From contig NZ_FOBS01000007.1 in assembly GCF_900109885.1 (NCBI RefSeq), forward strand, positions 103,687 to 167,686: a stretch of 64,000 bases of DNA, written 5' to 3'. The translations under genes were made by a program, and so were the position numbers. The notes under the pieces are model-generated. The model had not been told where the DNA came from and ran no database searches. It was given only the letters and a program-made list of their open reading frames with translations. Below are positions 25,130 to 35,421 of the stretch, piece after piece. Position 1 is the stretch's first letter. Each line of letters starts with the position of its first letter. This DNA is from Syntrophus gentianae (GTDB lineage: Bacteria > Desulfobacterota > Syntrophia > Syntrophales > Syntrophaceae).

Positions 25130-25735
25130 ATGAGAAAATACAGAAAGCGGTACTTCAGTGTTTTATCATGCCTGGTTGTTATCTTTCTGGTCTTCTCCAT
25201 CGTTCCCGGCTCAGAGGCTGGGGCAGGAAAAGCGGAGGAGGCGGTTATTCAGAAAGTTGTGCAACATCTGAAAGATAAAAAGGCGGATTTGGGCGATAGA
25301 GATCTGTGGATTGCTGCCGATGCAATCTGGAGGGAGTCGCAGGATCGCAATGTGGATTACCGTCTTATCCTGGCGCTGATAGAAGTAGAAAGCAATTACC
25401 AGCATGATGTGGTTTCCCCCGACGGCTCCAGAGGGTTTATGCAGTTGAAGCCATCAACGGCCCGGGTAATCGCTAAAAAAACAGACCTATCTGGCAATGG
25501 GCCTTTGAATCTCTTCGATCCAAGGGTTAACATCAAAATAGGCGTGTATTTTTTGTCGCAGCTGATGACTGAATTCAAAACGGTTCGGAAGGCTTTATAT
25601 GCTTATAATGTGGGGCCGCATCGGGCAAAGCGAAACATCGCCAAGCTGCCGCTGCATAAGGATCCGCAGAGTCCTTTTACCCGGCGGGTGATGCTGGCAT
25701 TCCAGAACAATCTTTCGACTTTGCCTGCTTTCTAG
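25130..25735 (+). CDS. Lytic transglycosylase (SLT domain)
   Basis: This is a 201-residue protein with a signal segment (FSVLSCLVVIFLVFSIVPG). The SLT lysozyme-like domain runs from about residue 75: ALIEVESNYQHDVVSPDGSRGFMQLKPSTA contains the catalytic Glu (IEVES) and GLMQ-type motif, and ALYAYNVGP supplies the AYNxG motif. It cleaves peptidoglycan with formation of 1,6-anhydro ends. Its 3' end overlaps the UPF0182 gene on the other strand by four bases. Confidence 0.9.
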   Translation: MRKYRKRYFSVLSCLVVIFLVFSIVPGSEAGAGKAEEAVIQKVVQHLKDKKADLGDRDLWIAADAIWRESQDRNVDYRLILALIEVESNYQHDVVSPDGSRGFMQLKPSTARVIAKKTDLSGNGPLNLFDPRVNIKIGVYFLSQLMTEFKTVRKALYAYNVGPHRAKRNIAKLPLHKDPQSPFTRRVMLAFQNNLSTLPAF

Positions 25736-28473
25736 TTCTTTCCTTCAAGTTTTTTCAGCAGATCCGACATCTTGTTCAGCTCCTCCCCATAAGCGCTCCA
25801 GTTTCCCTCTTTAAGAGAGTTTTGGGCTTTTCTATAATGCTCCAGCGCTTTAAGGCCGATCTGCCGATCCGTCTCATCCCCCGTTGAAATTTTCTGTTGA
25901 GCCGCGGTAGCAGGAACAGGAATCTCCTTGTCCTGGGCAATTTTCCCCCCGAAGATCCGTTGCAGGGCCAATTCCAGATTTTCCTCCATGGCGATGGTGT
26001 TGCCATAGGCGGCAATAACCCTCTTCAATTCAGGAAGTTGTCCTTTTTCGGCGGCCAGGTAAAGGGAACTGACGTAAAGAATCGATTTTTCGATCGGGAT
26101 AACCAGGAGGCTCCCCCGGATAACTTGCGATCCTCCCTGATTCCAGAGCGAAAGCTGTTTGGAAATTTCCGTATCCTGGTCAATTCGGGCCTCGATCTGG
26201 CGTGTTCCATACACGAGTTTCTGCTTGGGAAAATTGTAGACGATCATTTTCCCATAGTTTGGCGCGTCGCAGCGGGCAGCCATCCAAGCCGAGAGGTTAT
26301 CCTTGTTGCTGGGGGTGAAAGGCAGTAGCAGGATATATTCTTCTTGCTTTCCCTCGGGAAGTTTCATGATCGTGTAATAGGGCTCCATCTCTTCATTGTT
26401 TTCCTGGCCGAATTTGCGCGGGATCGTCCAGAGATCTTCCTTGTTGTAGAATACCTGGGGATCTTCCATATGGTAGGCGCGGAGCATCCGGGCCTGGATG
26501 GACAGCATTCCGGCGGGATAACGGACATGGCGCAAGAGGTCTGCCGGCATGGCGGAAAGGGGGCGAAAGACACCAGGAAAAATGCGGGCGTAGGTCTGCA
26601 TGATCGGATCCTGGGGATCGCTGAGATAGAGCTGTACGGTTCCGTCATAGGCATCAACGGTTGCTTTCAGGGAATTGCGGATGTAATTGCCGATTCCGGA
26701 GACGGGCTCAGAGTAGGGAAACCGGCGCGTGGTGGTGTAACCGTCGACAAACCAGACAAGCCTCCCTTCCGGGGTTATCACGAGATAGGGATCCTTATCC
26801 AGGTGGATAAAGGGCAGAATCCTTGAAATTCGTTCGCTTACCTCCCGATAATACATGATTTTGCTGTTCGAGGTAATGTCATCAGACAACAGAATGGTCA
26901 GAGCGCCGAAGCGCGCCGCGAAAAGCAGCTTCTTCACGAAGGAAAGAGGCACCCCTCCTTTGCCGTCATAGCGTGAATAGACATTCTTATCCCCCATGGG
27001 ATAATCAAATTCCGGCCTCTTCGTATTGACGAAAACGTACTCGTTGGATTTTTCCCCATAGTAGATCTTCGGTTGCGTGACGACGACGGAAGTCGAAGAA
27101 ACCGGAGGGATGTCGCGGATAAAGAATTCGGGAAGCCCCTCCTGGGATATCCGGTTGACCGGCCCCATAACCACGCCGTACCCGTGCGTATAGGTGAGAT
27201 GCTCGTTGACCCAGCTTCGCGAGGGGAGGGACGAATAAGAGAGCTCCCGGGGAGAGAGCATGATCTGACGATATTCCCCGTTGATCAGATAGCGGTCGTT
27301 ATCAATATCGACGAACTTGTAATAGGTGCGTATTTCCTGCATCTGACTGTAAGTCTTCAACAGTGGGGCATGGTTCCAAAGGCGGATGTTCTTGATGGTC
27401 AGATTGTTCTTCAGCAGATCTGCCTGAGTCAGGGTATTGTCCGCGGGAAATTCTCTGACGTCAATATTCGTGAGGCCGTAGGCCATCCTTGTATATCGGA
27501 TGTTGTTCTGCAGATAGGGTCGCTCCAGGACGATCTCGTTGGGAATGACCTTGAATTTCTGGACGAGGGAGGGATAGATTCCTCTGCCGATCACCATGAC
27601 CAGAATCAAGGTGAGCAGGGAGACTGCCGGCATTCTCCAGCTTTTCCCGTAGGCAAAGGCAAGGAGGGATATCCCGCAGAGGATGCTGAGCACCATCAGC
27701 AGTCGGAGGACCGACAACTGGGTGGTTGAATCGGTGTAACCGGCGCCGAAAACCACACCCCGTTTTGTAAACAGAACTTCAAGCAGTTGCAGCCAGAAGC
27801 CGAAAGATCCCAGAACAAACAGGATTGAGATCAGGATGAGAAGGTGAACTTTTGCCGCAGGGAGAACCTGGAATGTTTTTGGAGGATAAAAGAGGAACGA
27901 GCGGCGCAGAAAGTAGAGAATCCCTGTAGCGACAGTCGTGATGATCAGCGTCGAAAACAGCCAGGAATAGAGTTCCTGCAGCAAAGGCAGCTGAAAAACA
28001 TAAAAACCGATGTCATATTGATAAAGAGGGTCCTTCAGGTTAAAAGGGGTTGCATGATAAAAACTCAAAATATTTTTCCAGAGATGCGATGCTTTCACGG
28101 CGGCGGTATAGCTGAAGAGAAGCGAGAGGAAAAATATCAACCTGCGCAACGGACCCAGGGAGGGGAGGCGATGCGGGAAGGGTAAGAAACCCTGTTCATC
28201 GGCCTGGTTGAATGAAGGTGAAAAGCGGTCGGCAAGATAGAGATTGAGGAAAAAGATCAGAAAAAAGACCGAACCAAAAACGACGGCGGTCGCGATTGAA
28301 CTCCAGAGGGTTACAGAAAAAACCTGTTCATAACCGACTTCCTGAAACCAGAACCAGTCGGTGATCAACCGGACGATTTTCCAGAAAAAACTGATGCCGA
28401 TAAAGGCGGCGAGAAAGAAAAGGAATCCTTTGTAACTGCGAGGTTGGGAAGAAGGCACTTTTAGACCGAACAT
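25732..28473 (-). CDS. UPF0182 family membrane protein
   Basis: This 913-residue protein has about seven membrane helices in the first 300 residues (for example FLFFLAAFIGISFFWKIVRLI and TAVVFGSVFFLIFFLNLYLA), followed by a large extracytoplasmic domain with segments such as RPYLQNNIRYTRMAYGL and YTHGYGVVMGPVNRI that mark UPF0182. The function is unknown. Its start overlaps the end of rlmN by 13 bases, and its stop lies at the end of the SLT gene. The length is normal for the family. Confidence 0.9.
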   Translation of the reverse strand: MFGLKVPSSQPRSYKGFLFFLAAFIGISFFWKIVRLITDWFWFQEVGYEQVFSVTLWSSIATAVVFGSVFFLIFFLNLYLADRFSPSFNQADEQGFLPFPHRLPSLGPLRRLIFFLSLLFSYTAAVKASHLWKNILSFYHATPFNLKDPLYQYDIGFYVFQLPLLQELYSWLFSTLIITTVATGILYFLRRSFLFYPPKTFQVLPAAKVHLLILISILFVLGSFGFWLQLLEVLFTKRGVVFGAGYTDSTTQLSVLRLLMVLSILCGISLLAFAYGKSWRMPAVSLLTLILVMVIGRGIYPSLVQKFKVIPNEIVLERPYLQNNIRYTRMAYGLTNIDVREFPADNTLTQADLLKNNLTIKNIRLWNHAPLLKTYSQMQEIRTYYKFVDIDNDRYLINGEYRQIMLSPRELSYSSLPSRSWVNEHLTYTHGYGVVMGPVNRISQEGLPEFFIRDIPPVSSTSVVVTQPKIYYGEKSNEYVFVNTKRPEFDYPMGDKNVYSRYDGKGGVPLSFVKKLLFAARFGALTILLSDDITSNSKIMYYREVSERISRILPFIHLDKDPYLVITPEGRLVWFVDGYTTTRRFPYSEPVSGIGNYIRNSLKATVDAYDGTVQLYLSDPQDPIMQTYARIFPGVFRPLSAMPADLLRHVRYPAGMLSIQARMLRAYHMEDPQVFYNKEDLWTIPRKFGQENNEEMEPYYTIMKLPEGKQEEYILLLPFTPSNKDNLSAWMAARCDAPNYGKMIVYNFPKQKLVYGTRQIEARIDQDTEISKQLSLWNQGGSQVIRGSLLVIPIEKSILYVSSLYLAAEKGQLPELKRVIAAYGNTIAMEENLELALQRIFGGKIAQDKEIPVPATAAQQKISTGDETDRQIGLKALEHYRKAQNSLKEGNWSAYGEELNKMSDLLKKLEGKN

Positions 28474-29516
28474 TTCGAAAGGTTCTCCTCAAGGGCTTTG
28501 CCGCTTAATTGTCCGCAGGCGGCCAGGATGTCGCGCCCCCGGCTTGCCCGGATGATGGCGGTATAATGGTTTTTGACAAGGATCTGCTGAAAGGCCAGAA
28601 CGGTGTCTTCTGAAGGAGACTGAAAGGGGGAACCGGGAAATTCATTGAAACGGATGAGATTCAACTTGCAGCGGATCCCCTTTAAAAGGCGGCAGAGCCT
28701 TTCCGCATGGGCAGGTGTAGCGTTGATGCCGTCGATCAGAATATATTCAAAGGTCAGCATGCGGCGGCCGGGCATGGGATAATCCCGGCAGGCTTTCAGG
28801 AGATCCTCCACGGGATACTTTCGGTTGACCGGCATGAGCTGATTTCGAATCGCATTGTCCGGGGCGTTGAGGGATACGGCCAGGTTGATGCATATGTCCC
28901 GCCCCAGCTGCTGAATCATGGGGACAACGCCGGAGGTGGAGAGGGTAATCTTCCGATTCGAGAAGCCGAACCCGTAATCCGAGGTGAGGATGCCAATGGC
29001 CTTCAAGGTGTTTTTATAGTTGGCCAGGGGCTCTCCCATCCCCATCAGCACGATGCTGCGGACATTGGGTCCTTCAGGCAGGGAAAACAGGATTTTTGTC
29101 ATCTGACCCGTTATTTCCGAAGGCTTGAGATTGCGCCGAAATCCCTGCCGGGCGGTGAGACAGAAACGGCAACCCATGCGGCATCCGACCTGGGTGGAGA
29201 TACAGGCGGTCCAGTGGTTTTTCCCGGGAATCAGGACGCTCTCGATAAAGAGATCATCTTCCAGGCGAAAGAGGATTTTCTTTGTTCCATCGTTGGAAAC
29301 CTGAACTTTTTCAATTTGGGGGAGTCCAATGAAGGCGAGCTCCTCCATCTGGTTGCGGAATTTTCTGGAGAGGGTGGTCATTTCCTCAAAGGACTGCACA
29401 CCCCCGGAATAAAGCCATTTCATGATCTGCCGGGCCCGGTATCGCTCCTTACCCAGGCGGGCGATAAGCGCTTCAATTTCTTCGAGAGAAAGATCTAGAA
29501 TGTTGATTCGATCCAT
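28461..29516 (-). CDS. rlmN: 23S rRNA (adenine(2503)-C(2))-methyltransferase, radical SAM
   Basis: This protein methylates A2503 of 23S rRNA and A37 of some tRNAs by a radical-SAM mechanism. From the ATG at 29516 it has 351 residues. The Fe-S cluster motif CRMGCRFC (Cx3Cx2C) is at residues 112-119, the GMGEP motif follows, and the C-terminal region holds RASRGRDILAACGQL with the conserved Cys. The open frame reaches 29543, but the later ATG gives the family N-terminus (MDRINILDLSLEE). No clear ribosome site is seen for either. Confidence 0.95.
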   Translation of the reverse strand: MDRINILDLSLEEIEALIARLGKERYRARQIMKWLYSGGVQSFEEMTTLSRKFRNQMEELAFIGLPQIEKVQVSNDGTKKILFRLEDDLFIESVLIPGKNHWTACISTQVGCRMGCRFCLTARQGFRRNLKPSEITGQMTKILFSLPEGPNVRSIVLMGMGEPLANYKNTLKAIGILTSDYGFGFSNRKITLSTSGVVPMIQQLGRDICINLAVSLNAPDNAIRNQLMPVNRKYPVEDLLKACRDYPMPGRRMLTFEYILIDGINATPAHAERLCRLLKGIRCKLNLIRFNEFPGSPFQSPSEDTVLAFQQILVKNHYTAIIRASRGRDILAACGQLSGKALEENLSKCSV

Positions 29517-29602
29517 AGTCAGATTTATAAAAAATAAAGACAATCAAGAAATTCCGGAAGCAAGTCATCTTTTGCAGAACATGCAGACGTGCTCATGACC
29601 CG

Positions 29603-30826
29603 TTAAAGCGAATTCAGCTTTTTCTCCAGATTGGCTGCGATCGCTTCGATAAAGCCCAATGTGTTGACCTTACGGTTAGCGGGGGTTGGGTCGGCAACAA
29701 GGAGCAGATCTCCGGTCATAATCCCCGCTTCGATCGTTTCCAGTGTGGCTGCCTCCAGCATCTCCGCAAAAAGGGCGACGTCAGGCGTGGAATCGAATTC
29801 GGCGCGTTTTCGCAGACCGCCGGACCAGGCAAAGATCAGCGCCGTGGAATTCGAGGATGTTTCTTCGCCGCGAAGATGCTTGTAGTAGTGCTTCTGAACC
29901 GTTCCGTGTGCCGCCTCGTATTCGAAATATCCCTGGGGCGAAACGAGGACGGACGTCATCATGGCCAGACTCCCATTGGCCGAGGCAATCATGTCCGACA
30001 GAACGTCCCCGTCATAATTCTTCAATGCCCAGAGAATGCCCCCCTCCGATTTCATGATCCGGGCAACCGCATCGTCGATCAGTGTAAAGAAATATTCGAT
30101 GTTCTCCTTCTCAAAGGCTTCCTTCCAGGAATGTTCGTATTCCTCTGCAAAGATCTCCCGGAAGCGGGCGTCATAGATCTTGGAGATCGTGTCCTTGGTG
30201 CTGAACCAGAGGTCAATTTTCTGATCCAGGGCGAAGGCAAAGCAGGAACGGGCGAAACTGGAAATCGACTCATCGGTGTTGTGGATGCCCTGGATAATGC
30301 CCGGTGCGGAAAAATCATGGATTTTCCTTCGGATGGGATTTCCGTTGAGGGGAGTAAAGACCAGTTCCGCCGTGCCCGGGACGTCCACTCGAATTTCGCT
30401 GTTGTTGTAAACATCTCCATAGGCATGTCTGCCGACAATGATGGGTTTCTTCCAACTTGAAACCGCCGGGCGGATGTTTCTCACCAGGATGGGTTTTCGA
30501 AAAACGGTTCCGTCCAGCGTTGCCCGGATGGTCGCATTCGGGCTTTTCCATGCCTCCTTCAGCTGATATTCCCGGACGCGATCTTCGTTGGCCGTAATGG
30601 TGGCGCATTTTACCCCGACGCCATATCGTTTGATGGCCTCTGCTGCGTTTCTGGTCACCTGGTCATTCGTTTCGTCCCGGTGCTGGATGGAAAGATCGTA
30701 ATATTCCACGGGCAGATCCAGGTAAGGCCGGAGAAGTATTTCCTTGACCATCTGCCACATGATCCGGGTCATCTCGTCGCCGTCCAGTTCGACAAGAGGT
30801 GTCTGTACTTTGATCTTTGCTTTCAT
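29603..30826 (-). CDS. icd: NADP-dependent isocitrate dehydrogenase
   Basis: This is the 407-residue eukaryote-like homodimeric type. Motifs include [19 protein letters not shown] for substrate binding and [23 protein letters not shown] for metal and coenzyme, with [11 protein letters not shown] near the C-terminus. It oxidatively decarboxylates isocitrate to 2-oxoglutarate. It lies just downstream of aconitase, so the pair covers citrate to 2-oxoglutarate and would serve glutamate synthesis or a partial TCA cycle. Two ATGs are possible, at 30832 and 30826; AGGAAGA precedes both. Confidence 0.93.
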   Translation of the reverse strand: MKAKIKVQTPLVELDGDEMTRIMWQMVKEILLRPYLDLPVEYYDLSIQHRDETNDQVTRNAAEAIKRYGVGVKCATITANEDRVREYQLKEAWKSPNATIRATLDGTVFRKPILVRNIRPAVSSWKKPIIVGRHAYGDVYNNSEIRVDVPGTAELVFTPLNGNPIRRKIHDFSAPGIIQGIHNTDESISSFARSCFAFALDQKIDLWFSTKDTISKIYDARFREIFAEEYEHSWKEAFEKENIEYFFTLIDDAVARIMKSEGGILWALKNYDGDVLSDMIASANGSLAMMTSVLVSPQGYFEYEAAHGTVQKHYYKHLRGEETSSNSTALIFAWSGGLRKRAEFDSTPDVALFAEMLEAATLETIEAGIMTGDLLLVADPTPANRKVNTLGFIEAIAANLEKKLNSL

Positions 30827-30923
30827 GAACATTTCTTCCTGTTTCTGCTTTTTCTTGCTTCCCTTTTTTCCCCCGCCTGCAGTCGAAGTCTTAAGTTGTC
30901 AGGGCTTGCAAGGATCGATAAGA

Positions 30924-32855
30924 TCAGGACCGATGCAGCGCTCCGCCAGCCAGCAGGATTTTTTTCTGTCGACTGGAGAGTTCAAAGGCCACTTCCATCG
31001 TGAGCTCCTGAGTGCAGTTTCTAATTTGCAGCCGGTCCCGGTCCAGAAGAGAATTACGAATGTCCGGGAACAAAAGCCTATCTCCCTGCGCGAGATGGTC
31101 ATAATCTTCTTCCCTGACGAAGGTGAGGGGAAGAATACCGAAATTGATCAGGTTGGCGGCATGGATACGTTCAAAGGACTTGGCAAGGATCGCCTTCACG
31201 CCCACATACATGGGGCAGATCGCGGCGTGTTCCCTTGACGAACCCTGTCCATAGGAGGAGCCTGCCACAATGATGTTGGAGCTGCCGCTTTCCTTGATCT
31301 TTATGGCCCGTTGAAAAAAGGTGGAATCCAGAATTTCGAACAGGTATTCTGCGTATTTCGGGATATTGGACCGGTATTTCATCCTTTCTCCCGCAGGCAT
31401 GATATGATCCGTCGTAATATGATCCCCCACCTTCAGCGTGACGATGCCGTCCAGGGAATCCGGGAGGAGCTCGTTGGTCGGGGGTGGTCCGATATTGGGT
31501 CCCCGGTAAATCGCGACGGTTGCCGCGCTGTCGGCCTCTTTGGGCTTTATAATCGTCCGGTCGTCCACGTAGAATTCTTCAGGGAGGGAGACTTCAGGAT
31601 AGGGGATTCCCAGATCACGCGGGTCGGTAAGATGACCGGTTATGACGGCTGCGGCGGCCGACTCCGGGCTGGCCAGATAGACCTGAGCATCCCTTGTCCC
31701 CGAACGTCCGAAAAAGTTGCGGTTCGACGTTCGAAGAGATGCTGAACCGGATTGCGGGCTCTGACTGTTGCCAATGCAGAAGCCGCAGGCATTTTCCATA
31801 AGCCTGGCTCCCGAGGCAAACAGATCGGCGAGGTATCCATCCCGGGCAAGATTTTCCAGGACCTGCTTGGATCCCGGGGCGATGATGAAACTGACATCGG
31901 GATGGGTTACTCTGCCCTTCAGGATTTTTGCAACGGTCGCAAGATCCTTGTAAGAAGAATTGGTGCAGCTTCCCAGGCAGACCTGCCGGATTGCGACCGG
32001 CTCGCATTCCCGGATGGGTGCCACGTTGCCGGGGCTGTGGGGCATTGCGGTCAGCGGGGTCAACTTCGAGAGATCGATGTCCACAATCCGGTCGTAATCC
32101 GCTTCCAGATCTGCCTTAAGTTCGCTCCAGTCTTCCTCGCGATGCTGAGCTTTCAGGAAACGCCGGGTTCTTTCGTCACTGGGGAAAATCGATGTCGTGA
32201 CTCCGCACTCCGCTCCCATGTTGGCGATGGTTGCCCGTTCAGGAACAGTCAGCGTGTCCACCCCGGGGCCGCCATATTCGAATACACAGCCCACATTTCC
32301 CTTTGTTCCGAAAAGGTCGAGCACTTTCAGGATGATATCCTTTGCAGACACCCAGGGTTGAAGTTGTCCCAGCAGGTTGATTTTTATGACCCTGGGGCAG
32401 GTAAGATAAAAAGGTTCGCCGGCCATGGCCAAGGCCACATCCAGGCCGCCGGCGCCGATGGCGATCATTCCCAGTGCGCCACCTGTAGGTGTGTGGCTGT
32501 CTGAACCGATCAATGTTTTGCCCGGCTTGCCGAAGCGTTCAAGATGAACCTGGTGGCAGATGCCGTTTCCAGGGCGGGAAAAATAAAGACCGAATTTCTC
32601 GGCAACGCTTTGGAGATATCGATGGTCATCGGCGTTTTCATAGCCGATCTGCACGGTGTTGTGATCTATATAACTGACGGATAATTCGGTTTTAACCCGG
32701 GGAATATCCATGGATTCGAACTGAAGATAGGCCATGGTTCCCGTTGCATCCTGGGTCAGGGTTTGATCGATTCGAATGCTGATTTCCCTTCCCGGGACGC
32801 AACTTCCCGAGACGAGGTGGCGCTCAAGAATTTTCTGTGTCAGAGTTTGTTTCAT
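30924..32855 (-). CDS. Aconitate hydratase
   Basis: This 643-residue enzyme from the ATG at 32855 (upstream open frame to 32990 rejected as a non-family extension) isomerises citrate and isocitrate. The [4Fe-4S] Cys ligands are visible in CLGSCTN and in ENACGFCIGN, and the C-terminal swivel domain shows AGSSYGQGSSREHAA. The shorter length matches the putative aconitase subgroup common in anaerobic bacteria. It is directly upstream of icd in one operon. Confidence 0.93.
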   Translation of the reverse strand: MKQTLTQKILERHLVSGSCVPGREISIRIDQTLTQDATGTMAYLQFESMDIPRVKTELSVSYIDHNTVQIGYENADDHRYLQSVAEKFGLYFSRPGNGICHQVHLERFGKPGKTLIGSDSHTPTGGALGMIAIGAGGLDVALAMAGEPFYLTCPRVIKINLLGQLQPWVSAKDIILKVLDLFGTKGNVGCVFEYGGPGVDTLTVPERATIANMGAECGVTTSIFPSDERTRRFLKAQHREEDWSELKADLEADYDRIVDIDLSKLTPLTAMPHSPGNVAPIRECEPVAIRQVCLGSCTNSSYKDLATVAKILKGRVTHPDVSFIIAPGSKQVLENLARDGYLADLFASGARLMENACGFCIGNSQSPQSGSASLRTSNRNFFGRSGTRDAQVYLASPESAAAAVITGHLTDPRDLGIPYPEVSLPEEFYVDDRTIIKPKEADSAATVAIYRGPNIGPPPTNELLPDSLDGIVTLKVGDHITTDHIMPAGERMKYRSNIPKYAEYLFEILDSTFFQRAIKIKESGSSNIIVAGSSYGQGSSREHAAICPMYVGVKAILAKSFERIHAANLINFGILPLTFVREEDYDHLAQGDRLLFPDIRNSLLDRDRLQIRNCTQELTMEVAFELSSRQKKILLAGGALHRS

Positions 32856-32947
32856 AGAAGAGGTCTTAAGGTTAACAATATGAAATTTTATAAAATTTAA
32901 CCGGATTGAACATAAAAAGCAAACAAAATAATTCTGCTTTTCTAAAC

Positions 32948-32984
32948 AAAAAAGGCACCGGAATCCCGATAAGATTCCGATGCC
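32948..32984 (-). terminator. Rho-independent terminator after the LysM-NlpC gene
   Basis: Arms at 32954-32965 and 32973-32984 pair over 12 bp with one mismatch around a 7-base loop. Read on the minus strand it is followed by CCTTTTTTG, so it would stop transcripts of the LysM-NlpC gene ending at 33051. Confidence 0.8.
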
Positions 32985-33050
32985 CATCAACTCCAGGATT
33001 TTTTATGCGGTTTATAACATCAAAGGAAGGAGTATACTTCCTTTTGAATT

Positions 33051-34073
33051 TTACGATAAATCACGTTCACCCGATTTCACGCCTTTCATTCCCTTAACTC
33101 GAACGGCCTTTATAAAACGCTGATTGTAATACGGTTTATCCAGGCTGTCTATTCTTACGTTTTTGCCGGACTGTCCTGACGAAGCATGAATGAATTCGTT
33201 GTTTCCAATATAGATCCCAACGTGACCGAAGGCTCGCCGGGTATTGAAGAAAACCAGGTCACCTTCTTGGAGTTCATTTTTTGCCACGCGCACGCCCATG
33301 CGGGACTGTTCCCTGGCCGTCCGTGGTAGTTTAACGTCGAAGAACTGGTAGACCTTTGCAACGAAGCCTGAACAGTCGATCCCCCGCACCGAAGAACCGC
33401 CAAATCGGTAAGGCGTCCCGAGAAATCCCTTGACAACACGTACAAAGATCTGTCTTTCAGTCGGACTGTTCCATTTACCAAGCAACTCTGCACTGGCTTG
33501 CTTGTCCCTCTCTATAGCGTCCCAATCCTCGTCAATGGTTTCCCCATCTTCAGAATCATCCTCTAGAAGGATTTCTTCATCGTCGGTATTGAGAACCGGC
33601 CCCAGCTGACGGTGTCTGCTCTCTTTTGCAACGGCCGGCGTAGATTGACGTTTGGCAAGTGCCAGCTTCTGGCCGGGCTTCAAGGCGTGAGTCCTGAGCC
33701 GATTCATGGCTTTGAGCTCTGCAATTGAAACGCCGTACTTTTTGGAGATGCCCTGGAGCGTGTCGCCTTTTTTGACTGTATAAGATTCCGATTTTAATTT
33801 AGGGCTTTTTTCGGATTTAGCGACTTGTTTTGTTGAAAATTTATTCGAAGGTGATTTTGAAACTGAAAGAACCTGACCGGGTTTCAGGGCCGTCTTTTTC
33901 AACCCGTTGGCCCGCTGCAGATCTTTGACGGATACCCCTAGCTGATCTGCGATTTTAGCCAGAGTATCGCCACGTTTTACTTTGTAGGTTTCCTTTGTAA
34001 GCCCTTCCTGGGAAAGACCAAATACGAACAGGATCGCAAGTCCCATCCAAAAGAAAATCCGCCGTCTTGTCAT
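33051..34073 (-). CDS. LysM and NlpC/P60 peptidoglycan hydrolase
   Basis: From the ATG at 34073 (AAGGAGG site) the protein has 340 residues. An N-terminal signal segment is followed by two LysM domains (TYKVKRGDTLAKIADQLGVS and SYTVKKGDTLQGISKKYGVS). The C-terminal NlpC/P60 domain has the catalytic Cys in GIDCSGFVAKVY and His in FGHVGIYIG. It cleaves peptide stems of peptidoglycan. A stretch of acidic residues (EEILLEDDSEDGETIDED) links the parts. The in-frame ATG at 34109 lacks a site. Confidence 0.92.
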   Translation of the reverse strand: MTRRRIFFWMGLAILFVFGLSQEGLTKETYKVKRGDTLAKIADQLGVSVKDLQRANGLKKTALKPGQVLSVSKSPSNKFSTKQVAKSEKSPKLKSESYTVKKGDTLQGISKKYGVSIAELKAMNRLRTHALKPGQKLALAKRQSTPAVAKESRHRQLGPVLNTDDEEILLEDDSEDGETIDEDWDAIERDKQASAELLGKWNSPTERQIFVRVVKGFLGTPYRFGGSSVRGIDCSGFVAKVYQFFDVKLPRTAREQSRMGVRVAKNELQEGDLVFFNTRRAFGHVGIYIGNNEFIHASSGQSGKNVRIDSLDKPYYNQRFIKAVRVKGMKGVKSGERDLS

Positions 34074-34307
34074 GAAGTACCTCCTTAGTCTAGTCGGGGG
34101 TCGCCCCATTATCTAACGATGCACAGATTTTGGCATTGGACGACAAACTGTACACAAAAATTTATCACCCTTTATAGAAATTATTTCGATTAGTCAAACT
34201 TATTTTTTTTGCTTTTCATCTATGCCTAAGAAATAATCAATGATCCTCATTATTTATTTCTTTTAAAATAAAGGAGAATGAGATAGAAAACGTCAACCCA
34301 AACTCCC

Positions 34308-35309
34308 ATGATAAATATGGAGTGTTTATTTAGCAAAGAACAAGCCAATATTGTTGGAAAATGTTCAAATGAAATGGATTCAAAAATGATTAAAAGGATT
34401 TTGTTGTTGGGTTTGGCAGCCTTGTGTATGGGCATTGTGATAAATACGGGAATGTATTTTTTTTATCCGAATGTGAACAAATTGAAGAAAGAAAACCCTT
34501 CCAAAACGGCCTTTATGGAATTCAGAGAGGAGGAATGGAGGGACGAGGGGAAAGATATCAGCATCAATCAAAAATGGGTCAGGCTATCCCGGATTTCCCC
34601 TCTGGTCATCAAAGCGGTCATCATTTCTGAAGACGATAAATTCTGGCGTCATGAAGGATTTGATTACGAAGCCCTTCAAAAGGCCTTTGAAGAGGATCTC
34701 AAAAAAAGGAGATTTCAGGTAGGCGGAAGCACCATAAGCCAGCAACTGGCCAAAAATCTTTATCTTTCTCCGTCAAAAAATCCCATCCGGAAAATCAAGG
34801 AGGCTATTTTGACCTGGAGGATTGAGAAGGGTTTGTCTAAGAAGAGGATTATCGAACTCTATCTGAATGTTGCCGAATGGGGGGAGGGAATCTTTGGGAT
34901 TGAAGCCGCATCCCGCAGGTATTATGGAAAACCGGCCTCGGCTTTGTCCGCGCAGGAAGCGGCGACTCTGGCAGCCGTCCTTCCAAATCCGAGGCGCTAT
35001 AATCCCCTGGGGTCGTCGAAATATGTTCGGAATCGCTCGGAAAGAATTTACCGGATTATGGTCAGGCGGGGGATTGTCATTCCGGATTACGAAGCGGTCA
35101 TGAAGGAACCGGAGGAGGCTCCTCCGAGCGAGGCAGTGGCAACGGAGCCATCACCAGGACTTCCATCGGCCACGGATAAAGAGACAGAGGTGCAGAAAAA
35201 GTCTGAGGTTGAAGAAAAAAAGAATCCGGCTGAAGGACAGGACGAACCTTCAGGAACGGCGAAAAGTGCCGAACGGTTGGAAACACCGACTGTCAAAGTA
35301 AATCCATAG
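34308..35309 (+). CDS. mtgA: Monofunctional peptidoglycan glycosyltransferase (GT51)
   Basis: This 333-residue protein has one N-terminal membrane segment (ILLLGLAALCMGIVINTGMYFF) and a GT51 domain: SEDDKFWRHEGFDYEA with the catalytic Glu, GGSTISQQLAKNLYL and ELYLNVAEWGEGIFGIEAASRRYY. It polymerises lipid II glycan strands. The last 80 residues are Pro/Glu/Lys-rich and not part of the enzyme. Several in-frame ATGs (34308, 34374, 34386) exist and the ribosome site is unclear, so the exact start is uncertain. Confidence 0.88.
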   Translation: MINMECLFSKEQANIVGKCSNEMDSKMIKRILLLGLAALCMGIVINTGMYFFYPNVNKLKKENPSKTAFMEFREEEWRDEGKDISINQKWVRLSRISPLVIKAVIISEDDKFWRHEGFDYEALQKAFEEDLKKRRFQVGGSTISQQLAKNLYLSPSKNPIRKIKEAILTWRIEKGLSKKRIIELYLNVAEWGEGIFGIEAASRRYYGKPASALSAQEAATLAAVLPNPRRYNPLGSSKYVRNRSERIYRIMVRRGIVIPDYEAVMKEPEEAPPSEAVATEPSPGLPSATDKETEVQKKSEVEEKKNPAEGQDEPSGTAKSAERLETPTVKVNP

Positions 35310-35421
35310 AAGAAAATCATGCCGGTGCAAAAAGGAATTTGAACGAATCCGGATTTTCTTACGAAAAGATAATTATCTTGACTTCGGTAAAGTATTTATG
35401 AGTATGACTATGGCGGCGCCG

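Noticed and set aside
33540..33600. Acidic low-complexity stretch in the LysM-NlpC gene, first thought to be a frameshift
   Set aside because: The frame is continuous and the stretch is a normal acidic linker between the LysM and NlpC domains.
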